From positions 248,001 through 312,000 of the forward strand of contig MU394080.1 of NCBI GenBank assembly GCA_022578605.1: a DNA stretch of 64,000 bases, in the 5' to 3' direction. Below the pieces are notes generated by a model that worked only from the letters and a program-made list of their open reading frames with translations, was not told the DNA's origin and did no database searches. Source of the DNA: Camillea tinctor (lineage: Eukaryota > Ascomycota > Sordariomycetes > Xylariales > Xylariaceae). Below are positions 36,427 through 46,937 of this stretch, in pieces (within the stretch, counting starts at the first letter, position 1; each line of letters starts with the position of its first letter). Position numbers and translations under genes: made by a program.

Positions 36427-37111
36427 TCTGGTAGGTAGGTTTGGTGTATATACGTGGATGTGGGTAGTCCGGGAAGTAAATAGATAGGATAGATGGGATA
36501 GGGTAGTGGAGGAGGATAATGTAGTGGGAATGGAATTAAGAAAAAGGAGGGGGAATTGAAATAATAATGGCAATAGAAGTAGAAGTAAGGGAGGTGATAG
36601 GATAGTAATAATCACTCTCTCTCTCTCTCTCGGGAGGTTTTAAACTGGTTAATGTGAAGAAGAAGAAAAAAGGTGAGAGAGGATTCCCCGGTATTGTCAT
36701 CTAAGTACCTATAAGTAAGTACTAAAATAATTAAGTTAGCGGAAGTTTAGTTGTGGAAATAGATGTATGTATGTAATGTATGTCAATAACACCTCACCGG
36801 ACTTAATCGGAGGTCATCAGTGTACTTACTAGGTACCTAGTGCTTAAATAGTACCTGATACTTGCATAAGGTGTGAGAGTATGCTTCGGGTATTCACACA
36901 ATACATATCGAACAGCGATAGGACTATATAGAGGTAAGACGTCAATTGAATTCAGACCTTAAAGGTTATGTGAGGTAACGGAATTTGAATCGCATCTCAT
37001 TGGCTCCTTCAAACCCAACCCATTAACATCAACAATTGAAGTACAACAAGATCACGCATGAAGTTATATACACCGTACCTGAGCTCATAACCACAATCAA
37101 ACTATAAGACC
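36396..37111. other. Divergent promoter region of mpc2 and the complex I B8 gene
   Basis: 716 bp between two outward ATGs of mitochondrial protein genes. It includes the TAAAA leader array, a (TC) tract at 36614-36630 and TATGTA/GTACCTAG words near 36770-36850. No coding sequence is seen. Confidence 0.7.
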
Positions 37112-37555
37112 ATGTCCGCCAAATACGCCTTCACCAAGTCCCTAAAGGAAGTGCGCTTCCTGTTCTGTCACACGGGCGAGAGCAGCGCTGCGACGAGGTG
37201 AGTATTTAATCTAGTCACCCTAACTAAGTAATCAGTAAATCGCCAGAGAAAAGAGGGACGAAGAGCGAGCTGACTGAATTTTGTAGAACATTCATCACGA
37301 GAGCCTACCCCACCATGAAGAAGAACAACCCCGAAACCCCCATCCTAATCCGGGAAGCCGCCGGCACCCTGCCCAAGGTCTACGCCCGCTACGGTCCGTC
37401 CTCGCCCCCCCTCTTTTTATTCTCGCCAGTGAATATACTAATACAGAGTACGGTGGATAACAGAATTTGGAAAGGAGAAGAGCCAGTCGCTAGAAGGCTT
37501 ATCCGACAAGCAGATCGAGGACACCGTCACGACGCTGGTCAAGAGCGATGTATGA
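37112..37555 (+). CDS. ndufa2: NADH:ubiquinone oxidoreductase B8 subunit (NDUFA2, 10.5 kDa)
   Basis: Accessory matrix-arm subunit of respiratory complex I, 94 residues, three exons (37112-37197, 37287-37393, 37464-37555; introns 89 and 70 nt, the second with an unusual GTCCGT donor). The thioredoxin-like L51/S25/CI-B8 fold is recognisable. FLFCHTGESSAATRTFI corresponds to the beta1-alpha1 region, followed by AYPTMKKNNPETPILIREA and KVYARYEFGKEKSQSLEGLS. The C-terminal helix KQIEDTVTTLVKSDV matches the family. Length is typical (about 95-100). It has no classical presequence, also usual for this subunit. It is divergent from mpc2, so both neighbours act in mitochondrial pyruvate oxidation and respiration. 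Identification is confident. Confidence 0.94.
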
Positions 37556-37676
37556 ATTGACGACCGGTTCTCTACCTCCCTTCTCGGAGGATAACGAATA
37601 CGCGCGCGCATATAGCACTACGAGTTTAGGGAGATAGGACCTAGGGATATGGAGTGAGGAAAGGAAAGAAAAACAG

Positions 37677-37682
37677 AATAAA
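37677..37682 (+). terminator. Poly(A) signal candidate of complex I B8 gene
   Basis: AATAAA about 120 nt past the stop codon in a purine-rich stretch. This is a plausible 3'-processing site. Confidence 0.35.
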
Positions 37683-38358
37683 AGGGGGGGATCAATACAT
37701 GGGGAAAGGTCGGAGGGGCTGGTCATCCACCATCAATTAAGAAAATCAAGAGAGATAAAGAGAAAAGGGAAGATGCCAGGGGTGAAAAGAAAATAATGAT
37801 GGGCCGTGACCACTGTTTGAGAATATCCTGGACTGACTAGACGGGGACTGGCACTATCTAGAAAGAGAGCGGATAAGATGGTTAAAAGAGTCGAAGTAAG
37901 AGAGGTATATAAAAGCAAAACCGTGAAAATAAACCTTATGGCATGATCAAAAACCTTTTGGCCATAACCTTTCGAAGTGAGTAATATAGCCACCTATACT
38001 CTTCATTGATTCATTCATTCTTCCGTATATTTGGGCTCTTCTCTCTATACGCCCCGAATACATCGAACAGCAACATCCCCCCCTCCCCTCCCCTTTTCCC
38101 CCTTCTCACGGCAGGAATATCATCACAAATAGTTTCAATAGGTAATAGTTGCCTTAATCAAGCATGAAGGTAGGCAGGTAGTAGTTTTCTAGGTAACCAG
38201 CAAGTTTGGTCTATATAGCTATAGCTATCAACCCTTATCACCCCCTTTTTATGAATAGGGGAGGGTAAAAGACTAACTCCTGGCCTATCTTCCAGTTTGC
38301 CTAGTATGAATCTCTCTAATCTACAATCCCGAATTTCTATTTCTTTCTTTCCTTCCTT

Positions 38359-38593
38359 GGGGGGGGGGGGGGGGGGGGGCGGGGGGGCGCGGGGGGGGGG
38401 GGGGGGGGGGGTGGGGGGGGGGGGGGGGGGGGGGGTGTNNNNNNNNNNTTATTATATCAACCTATAATTATTTTTTTTTTATTAATTTTTCATAATTTTT
38501 TGGGTTTTATAAATATACCCCCCCCCCACCCCCCCCACCACCAACCCCCCCCCCCCCCCCCCCCCTTTCTTTCTCTTTTTTTTTTTTTTTTTT
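38359..38593. other. Assembly gap flanked by poly-G and poly-C/T
   Basis: A G-run with a few C/T interruptions (38359-38438) meets ten Ns (38439-38448). AT-rich sequence follows, then a C-run (38518-38565) and a T-run (38576-38593). This looks like a scaffold join at a homopolymer or low-quality reads, and true length and content here are unknown. It lies 170 bp from the stop codon of the large RRM gene, whose C-terminus appears unaffected. Confidence 0.85.
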
Positions 38594-38762
38594 GCCCCCT
38601 TGCGGCTATCCATGTACCTATCCACGTATTCTTGTGGATGAAGAAAACAAGACGGGAGTGGGTGTGGTTATCATGAACGAGGAGAAGGAAAGATAAATAA
38701 ATCATCCCGTCTATCTTCTCCTCCGAGGCAACTTGGAACAACACTAAGTGTTCTCTTGTTGC

Positions 38763-41700
38763 TTATCCACCCTTTCTCTCCCCATCAGGCGGCCGACGCT
38801 CCCTACCCGTCGTGCTCTTACCTGCTCCTCCTCCACTACTACCACCACCACCACTTCCTCCTCCTACATTCCTCCACGGGCCAGATCCCGATGCGCCGTC
38901 GTTGCCCGTCGTATTGTACTTCTTGTTCCTTTTGTTCCTCTTGTACTTCTTCTTGGACTGGTCCTGTTCCTTCTTGTTGTCGCCCACTTGCTTGTGACTC
39001 TGCCGCTGTGGCAATTGTGGTGGTTGTGGTTGCGGCATACTCTCTTTCTCTTTCCCCTTATTCTTTTCCTGCTGCTGGTCTGGCTTCTCCTTATTTTCTA
39101 ATGCATCACCTACGGATATCGTGGTAGCAGCGTTGGTGTTGCTAATGGTAGCGGTACCAGAAGTAGTAGCAGCGGCACTAGCCGTGCGAGTAGCTACAGC
39201 CTCAGTCGCAGGAGCAGAGGCAACAACATGCGATGGCGAGGGCACAAGCGTATCCGTAGATGACGACCTCGAGAACGGGGATGGCGACGGCGACGGCGAA
39301 CGCGGCGCTGCGATCTTGTTCCACGCGATGCTGGTCGTGGTCGTGTTTCTACCATTGCTTCCACTGCCAGCAGTAGGAATAGCACCGCTAGGTACTGTAG
39401 CGGTGGTGGACTTCTCGTTATCGCGAGCGACACTTGCGGCAGCAGGTGTACTAGCGGCGGCAGAGCGGAATACGGACGAGGCGCTAGGCGCAGGAGTAGT
39501 AGTAGAACAAGAAGAAGAAGAAAAAGAAATAGTAGCCATAGTGCTAGACGATCTTTTCATCGGTGTTTCTGCTGCCTTTCCCGTTGGCGACGTCCGTGTC
39601 ATGGGATTCTCCTTCTTTTCACGCGGGGGAGATAACTCGGGCCAATCCTCTTCCGAATTCAGTGTTGGCATTGTTCCAGAGCGGTGGTCACGAGGGCGTT
39701 GTACTTGCTTTTGCTTCTTATTCTTCTCTTCTTCTGTTCCTTCGACTGTCGTACTTTCTGTTGAATTCTTGCGCGTAGGGGTGGTGTTCTGGCGAGCCCC
39801 TTTCTTGTTCTTACAACTGCCTGTATCGCTGCTGCTCTTAGCTGCGGTAGTGACAGAGATGGCTGTATCGGCGGGAACGGTAATGGATGCGGACGAGGAT
39901 GACATCTCTGCCTGTGCTGGAACTGCTCGAGAGCTAGAAGGCTTGCTGAGTCGGGGAACGGCTACTACAATAGGGATGGGCGCTTTAGACACTTGCTTCT
40001 TCATGACCTTGCCGTCTTTAGAGCTTTCTTTGCAACTCTCTTTGGATGGCGAGGATAACGGCTTGCCCCTGTTCTTTTCACCTTGCTTGCCTTTCCCCTT
40101 ATGCCCGGAAGTGATGGTGTCCTTGCTATCGCTTGCGCTGCTGTCGGATTTCTCTGGGCTCGCAGACTTGTCGACATTACCCTTCTCTTTGCTCGTAATG
40201 CTCTTGTTGTCCTCTCTTTGCTGGCTTCGTTTCGATTCACCTTCCGGGGATGAATCAACTGCGGTCTTCTGCGTGTCTTGGCACTTGTTCTTAATATCGT
40301 CTGATGGTTGGTCCTTGAAAACCAGATGGTCCGAAGTGTTACTAGTCTCTTGCATAGCATTGATTGCGACTTTTTGTTCCTCTTCTGGGACTGGAGTCGT
40401 ACTTCGCTTTATCGTGGTCCGTCGCGAGTTAGCAGCGCTCGAGTTTGCGGACGACGCAACAAAATCCATAGCGCATGGGTCCAACTTCTTTGTGCTTTTG
40501 CTTGTTTCCTCAACATCCACTGAGGTATTGCCCAATGGCATCGACGACACATCCCCTTCCTCCTTCGTCTTGTCCCTTTCATTACTATCGCGGTCTTTGC
40601 ACTTCTCCTGAATATCGTGGTGTGGATCCCACATGTAGTCTTGGTACATGGGGAAAGGTTCAGGCTTTGAGGGACTATTGATGTCGCGCGATGCGCCATA
40701 TCCCTGGCTTACCTTGGGCTTGTGTGTCTCATTGGTAAGTCCTGATCGTTGCTCACTAGAGCTAGTACCATCTTCATGTTGTGGCTGGGGATAGGACATA
40801 AAAGCAGACGAAGAGATGTCAGGCTTGAAGGAATTCGCAGAATAGGGCTGCTCCTCATTCCCGTTGCCCAGACTGCCTGACTGCGAGGCATCATGTGGGG
40901 TAGTGGTGTGGTGATAACCGCCTCTCTGTTTCTTGGAGAACTTAGAACCTCTTCGTTTATTTCCTAGCTGCTGGTTCTTATTATTATAGCCGTCACCTTG
41001 GTCGGCATCCTTGTGCTGACGGGGCTCGCCCTCTTTCCACGTCTGAACAGCCTTTTTCTTGGGGGAACCGGGCTCCTGTGCGTCCTGGGTGGGCTGCTCA
41101 ATCTTACGCTTAGCTGGAGGACTGAAAGAACGGAGCTTGGATCTTGATTGATCATTCTGCACCGATATTGAACCCTGGTTTGTTGAGGTGGTAGGAATAC
41201 CTAGGTCCGTCTGTTGTGAACGGGAGGGTGGATTTTGGCCAGGTGCATAGGCGATAGGAAGTAATGTCTGCGTCTCCATATTCGATACTTGAGCCCGATA
41301 ACTAGTCTGGACTACATTCCCCTGAGCTTTGCTTTTTCCTGGTGGTGACCCTGTAAACGTTTGATATCGACTCAGAGATCCTGGCAGGGGGTGCTGTGGT
41401 GCAAAGTCACGAACGATCGGAACCGACTCAGCTGGATTAGTCCAATCTCTCGGAAGAGGCATATATTTCGCCTTTCCTGGCCGTTGAATCATTGTTCCAT
41501 AATCGATTTCTTCTTCCTGTGCTTTATTACCTGGGGTTCGACAAGTAAAAGCTTCATTACCCTGGTATTGCTCAGTCGGAGAGGGGTTTGTCGAGGTAGA
41601 ACTGTGACTTGGTGTATAGAAACGGGATCTTTCACTTTCTTGACGCTTCGAAGACCGTGGATGCCTTCCTTCTCGTATATTAGTGCGGCTTGTGGAATTG

Positions 41701-44623
41701 CCCGACATCTTGCCAGCACTCAAAGTATCACCTTTGTTGGGGCTACCATAATCATCGGCACTGTATTGGTTATCTGTCTGTTTCGAGGGAGTGATTGACC
41801 CCATTAAACCTGAGCTAGCATTCGGCATGCTTGGGATAGACGGCTCCTCCAAGATAGGGGTCGGCATGTCTTGTGGGCCAACGGATGGGCGCGTCGTCTT
41901 CATGGGCTTGTGAGGGGACTCATACGTCTTCGAGTAAGGTTCAAAGAATTGAGAACCTCTGCGGAAGTTTACATGGAGAGGATATGACGAAAACCTGATG
42001 ACTCTGGCCTTATGCAAATTCTGAACGGCAGATTTAGCACTTTCAATCTGGTAAAAGCTATAAGGCAATATGTATTAGTAGGGAGCATAAATAAGTCAGA
42101 TGAGATTAACCAAGCATGATCTTGATCTTTCGGCTCTTACCTAGCGACAACCGAACGATAGTGTGGTGGCAGTAAGTCGATTGATTCAACAGGGCCAAAT
42201 TGGCTCAAGAATTGCTTGAGTTCCTCCATGGCACCATCATGTTGGAACTGCTCTGATCGTAAATTGCCTATATGTATGCTCCGATCCCTCTTATTGCAAA
42301 TTGGGCAAGGACACGGGTCATATTTAGTATACACTGTCGGTATCTTCGAAGCATTGGGGCAAGGAGGTATATGCAGATATACCGGGGAAACCTGTTGACC
42401 TTGACTCGAGGGGTTCCTGTCATGGCTGTAGTTGATAACCGCACTGCTCTGACTGGACGAACCCACAGATCCGCGGGTTGAACCTTGGCGCCAGTTACTT
42501 GCATTACTATATCGATGCGATCGACCACTTCCCGGGTTGTAGCTGCGACTACTAGCATCTGAAGTCCGTCTGTTCGGCGTAAAAGAGCCCTTGCAAGACC
42601 GAGGAGGGCTATCACTAGTCCAAACTTTCCCATGGGGCATTCCATTATCGTTATAACGGTCCTTAGACCCACGACGCGGATTGCTATTCTGTCCAGGGTG
42701 TGTGTTTCCCTTACAAAACACGACCTTCGGTCCATGTATGGGATCGTTTCCGTTAGCTCGCCACCCCATTCCATTACCGCTGGGAGGACCTGAATATTTC
42801 CGGTTCTGCTGAACATCGCCAGTTGAGACAGCTCCCTGAGCAGAACCGAATCCTTGCTGCTGAGGGGGCAAAACGGGTGGCTGAGTGCTATGAACGACGG
42901 TTGGAAGCATGGCTTTGTTATGAACGTAGATGATCTGCGAGACTTGCGATGGTCTTCGCATGTTCATATCAGGATACGGTGCCTGGGGAGGTAACTGGGG
43001 GATCTGGTTCACAAAGGCTGCTGATCCTGAGTTATCACGTCCAAGATTATCGCGACTACCCATGGGGGGTTGGATGCCTGGGTGATACACCTGGGGTCCT
43101 TGGGTGTATATGGCGCCATGGGTTCGGAGCATTGCTGGAGTTTGTTGTCCGTAATTAACTGATGCGTGCCTCTGCATGAATGGGGCATGGTGGTTAGGAG
43201 TAGGCTGATAGAAGGGTCTCGTAGGTAGACTGGAACCGTTGTGTGGGTTCGTGATAGATCCCTTTCCATCCGCCTGGACTTCTGTGAGTGCCCTGACCTC
43301 TTGAGACGCGGCCCCTGTGATCGGAATAGCAGGCCCGGTTCTTGTAGCTGGATTATCCATTGACGATATATCATGGGAGCCGGTGGATGTATTTTCTGCG
43401 GTGATTACAGCAGAATCATCCGGCTTAATACACCCTTTGAGTTTCTCTTTGACCTCATGCTGGTTGCCTAGATAATACGGATGGCCGTCAGCGTGGCTAG
43501 ATGTCTTATCTGATATGCCCATGGTAGAGTGAGCGCTGAACGTAGGGCCACTAGTGTAGCGGCTTTCCGTAGGAGGTGCAGAGGCAGTTTGGGGACGTCT
43601 TGGAACATCAGTGCTCGTTTGGCTTCGGCGATCGCCTGGGGATACATTCGTTGCATCTCTAGAGGTGGATAAATCTGGCTGGACATGCTGCTTCTGTTCA
43701 ACCTTCTCGGGACGATTGGACCCCTTAGTCTTTTGATGACCGTTTCTGAGTGCTGCGGTGGCTGATGTTCCGTCAACAATGACAATTCCATTAATCTCCT
43801 TGCTTGTCGTATTTAGTTTGTGCTTCTTATTGTCAACTGATCGGGAGGGAGCTATATCACATTAGTTATAAAATATTTCGGTGCTAATAGATTCGTTGGA
43901 CTCACTGAGTAGCTGTTTGCTAGGGGTTGGGTTGTTTTCTGCTACATAAAGGGGCTTCACAGGAACAACGGGGTGTCCATTAAGAAGATCATAGCGGTAC
44001 TTGCAGAAAATGGAACGAATGTGATCGAGATAAAACGGTTCCATTCCACGGATCTCCTCTAATTCCCGTTCATCAAAGATAGCTAGGATGTCTTCATGAA
44101 CATCCGGGTTCCAAGATCGTAGCTTGTTCTTTGCTCGCTCGCTCTTGAGGACATATGTGGCCCAAGATTCAAACATGGGCATGGCATCCTTCAGTAGATC
44201 AGGAAGAATCACAGTATTCTCAAAAATCAGGTGATTGATGACATTCCAAAGATTCTGAGCACCGCGATGGTAGATTTCGTAGGCATCAAAGTAATAATAG
44301 AGATCCCAGTAGTCGCGAGGTGTCTGGAGGTACTTGCATTCGCTGAAGAAATTACGGCGGATTTCATCACAGGTCAACTGAATCTGCGCTGCCCACCAGT
44401 AATAACCGTCACGTTCCTTCACAGGATTGTCGACAGTGCGAAACACTTTGGTTCCGCGAAGAGTGGAAAAGATGGCTTTGGCATCCTTTGGCGGATTAGT
44501 GAAGAAACTAACCGGTGGCTCGCCTTCGTAGAAGTGTTTCCACCCGTAAGGTTCACCTCCGGGAGGAGGACCTGCGGCTTCCAGAGCCTCGTTGATGGTG
44601 AAGTTTGGGTATTGAGGAGGCAT
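38763..44623 (-). CDS. Giant disordered RRM protein, 1907 residues, family unassigned
   Basis: Three exons (43906-44623, 42141-43851, 38763-42057; introns 54 and 83 nt with good splice and branch sites). I do not recognise a named orthologue. Residues 1-235 look folded and aromatic-rich (INEALEAAGPPPGGEPYGW, DYWDLYYYFDAYEIYH, EPFYLDHIRSIFCKYRYDLL). Residues 240-740 are disordered. A CPCPIC cysteine cluster (about 752) directly precedes an RRM at about 764-850 (SIHIGNL RNP2, then ELKQFLSQFGPVESIDLL); intron 2 splits it before SFYQIESAKSAVQNL. Residues 850-1907 are Ser/Thr/Lys/Gln-rich low complexity with a lysine-rich block and a Gly-rich end. Start at 44623: the frame stays open further upstream, but that part reads like translated leader. 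An mRNA-related role is inferred from the RRM only. Confidence 0.8.
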
Positions 44624-45600
44624 ATTGGATGCAGCGACAAGGTTAGAAGTGAGTGTAGAAAATCGTGCGCTAGAAGGAGAGAGAGTAACGCATTCGAAAA
44701 TGCGAAGACGACAGTGGTGAAGAGAAACCAATAACCACTTGAGAATATATGCAGGTGAGTATTGATGGTACTGATGTGGGTGTAGGGAGTGTTCGGGGAG
44801 AAACAAACGACGAGTGCTGGAGTGAAGGTGCGAGGGAGAAAAATAAACAACAATGAAAGTATTGTAAGTACTGCAGGTACCAGATCCGGTTCCTGGTGTA
44901 TTTAGAATACCAGAGTGTTCCAGGGTTCTGTTGCCGTGGGTGACTGTAATTGGCAAGGGAAAAATAAGGAGTGGGAGGGGGGGGAGAGTTTCTAAGGCAG
45001 GTAGGTAGCTGTGGGTGTTGTGGTTGTCGTACTTGTGGTAAAGGTTAGGGACAATCTCGTATCTCTGTAGTAATATGATCATGCACCTGAGGTAAGTAGA
45101 TGTAAATTTCACGTAGTGGGTGAATATAATGAAATCCCCCTCCGTGTAGGTCGGTGGTTGGGCTTCGGGAAAATGAAGCTGGCAGCGACGTTTATGGGCT
45201 TGAGAACTCGCAGGACCTGGGGAACCAACTTCCTAGTAGCAAATATGGACAATTTACTGCACCATATCTACTTCTTTAGGTTGCCGAATCATGAAATTCA
45301 GGAGGCGAAAAGGGAATAGAAGACCGAAGCAGGGCCAACACTGTTTATTCTGTAGATACCAGAGTTGAGAGTTATAAACACAGCTACAAATAAGTACATA
45401 TGTCGTTAGTTCACCGGTGCATGATGCGCGTACTCGAGACCAAGTAGTGCATAGCCAATCTACATAACCATGCTATGTTGTTCGTATTCCCCGTAGCAAC
45501 CTAACCGATTGATCTCATCAGCCATAACGAGCCCTCACTATCGAGGGTGGGAGAGGAGAAGCAGACGGTTTAGGTACCTCCAACTCCTAACTAAAGCAAT
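44624..45600. other. Leader of giant RRM gene and 3' flank of fmp46
   Basis: 977 bp between the large gene's start and the fmp46 stop on the same strand. The first ~490 bp stay open in frame with the giant protein (to about 45112) but are biased and probably 5' UTR. No independent gene is seen. Confidence 0.6.
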
Positions 45601-46177
45601 CTAATCCTTCTGGTTGAGCTGTTCTAACATCTTGAGTATTTCCGACTCCTTTTCAGAAGCGAGTGCCTTGCCATTGTTCCAGTCGACGATCTGTGATTCT
45701 GTTAGCCATGATAGACGTGGCAGTCATAGTTAGATAGAGAGACATACCATAGGCCACCTGAAATTGCTCGCGTTCTCTTTAAACTTCTGCATAGCCTCCT
45801 TCTCGGTGGTGGCACCCTTGATGACAGAGCTGACCCTATCGGGGCCTACATAATCTAGGATGGTCTTGACCTGGTCCGTGGTAGGAGGCTCTTCGGTGAT
45901 TTCTAGTTCAAACTCCTGGCGTAATCGCTTAGGATGGGTTTGAGATGTGTGATCACTGGCCTGGTCCTCAGTTGCCGACTCGGCAGCATTGGCTGAGACC
46001 TGCTTCAGGAGAGTGGCTACTCTCACCGAGGCAGGGGAACCTGACTTGTGGAAGAGGGTGATGATATCGAGAGGTTTGTGCTAAGGGTAGGGCTGTGTTA
46101 ATACTACTTATTCGTTCACCCATTATCATTGTACAGAAATTATCATAGGTACTGTGCACACTCACAAATCGAAACAT
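45601..46177 (-). CDS. fmp46: Fmp46-like mitochondrial redox protein (DUF1687)
   Basis: Putative thioredoxin-fold mitochondrial protein of the Fmp46/DUF1687 family, 144 residues, three exons (46166-46177, 45748-46080, 45601-45690). Exon 1 is only 12 nt, encoding MFRF. Exon 2 then reads HKPLDIITLFHKSGSPASVRV, the family's first strand and helix. EFELEITEEPPTTDQVKTIL and KFKENASNFRWPM follow, and exon 3 supplies IVDWNNGKALASEKESEIL. The usual CxxC-like site is not evident: SGSPAS occupies that loop and no cysteine is visible in the whole product, so classical disulfide chemistry is doubtful. Function is unproven in any fungus. It is divergent from nup53 across a 760-bp promoter region. Family assignment is good. 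Confidence 0.87.
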
Positions 46178-46387
46178 GATGGTGAAATATGAGGAGTTGT
46201 TGAATTTGCCGTTTTAGGAAAGTTTAGGTAGTGCAATTAGTGAAGTTGTGAATATCTACTAAGAAAGAAGTAGTTCCAAGGTTTACAACTTGAATATAGC
46301 TCAAGCTTCGTCAAGCTCGTGACTAAGGTACCGGGTAGGTTCCAATTGGAACGTTTGCGACGTGACGTTATGAGTCTGGGTTTAACT

Positions 46388-46398
46388 GTACGGAGTAC
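46388..46398 (+). repeat. GTACGGAGTAC element (copy 3 of 4)
   Basis: A perfect 11-mer in the fmp46/nup53 promoter, about 210 bp upstream of the fmp46 start. Confidence 0.7.
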
Positions 46399-46548
46399 TA
46401 CCATCGGAAATTCTAGAATACACTTGGCCCGAGCTCCTTAGGTTCACGGGTCCCGCTAAACTTGCAAGGTACGTACTGCGGAGTAGATTGTACTTACGTA
46501 CCTGCCGATCTGTCAGTTGTTTGCCTGCGTAGTACATCAAGTAGGTAG

Positions 46549-46559
46549 GTACGGAGTAC
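46549..46559 (+). repeat. GTACGGAGTAC element (copy 4 of 4)
   Basis: A perfect 11-mer preceded by GTAGGTAG, 150 bp from copy 3 in the same promoter. Confidence 0.7.
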
Positions 46560-46937
46560 ATTTACTACTAATCAATCGCGGTTGCTGGGGAAGGTAGGAA
46601 GAAGAAAAAAAAAAAAACCCTAGGAACAGGCTCTGGACTTCTCCATTGGTGCAAGGTTTAAGGGATTAGATTAGGTACGTACCTAACCTAAGCTAGTTAC
46701 CTCTCTATCTATCGCGTCGAATCGCAACAAGCATCTTCTTTTTTTGTACCTTTCCTACTACATACATATTACTTCCTCATATTTTATTTAGTCTACATTT
46801 TTTCTTTTTTGTACCCGAGGCTACATCGTCAATTTATTTATTTCTTTTAAGATCTTAATTACCTAAATTATATCATCTACTGTACCCTGGACAACAAAGA
46901 GGTTAATAGGTTTTAGATAAGTTGGTTATTCTCGAGA

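Larger units (their letters stand above)
37556..38762. other. Convergent spacer with assembly scar
   Basis: It lies between the stop codons of the complex I B8 gene and the large RRM gene. The left part is purine-rich 3' flank. The right part holds the G-tract, Ns and C/T tracts described separately. No coding frame is seen. Confidence 0.7.
46178..46937. other. Divergent promoter region fmp46 / nup53
   Basis: 760 bp with two GTACGGAGTAC elements (46388-46398, 46549-46559) and a degenerate third (GTACTGCGGAGTA, about 46470). Also a TGACGTTA word near 46366, an A-run at about 46604-46616 and T-rich leader sequence next to nup53. No coding frame. Confidence 0.7.

Noticed and set aside
39121..40611. 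496-codon open frame on the plus strand, rich in Leu/Val/Ser
   Set aside because: It lies antisense to the low-complexity C-terminal half of the giant RRM protein. Its composition is the mirror of Ser/Lys/Thr-rich codons, with no domain.
44624..45112. Upstream in-frame extension of the giant RRM protein (about 163 codons)
   Set aside because: It begins with GTG, is His/Tyr/Leu/Ser-rich like translated leader, and breaks the conserved-looking start at 44623.
26713..46177. Idea that Cbp4, Mpc2, B8 and Fmp46 form a mitochondrial gene cluster
   Set aside because: They are separated by unrelated genes and long spacers. Only mpc2 and the B8 gene are adjacent, and mitochondrial protein genes are common enough for chance.
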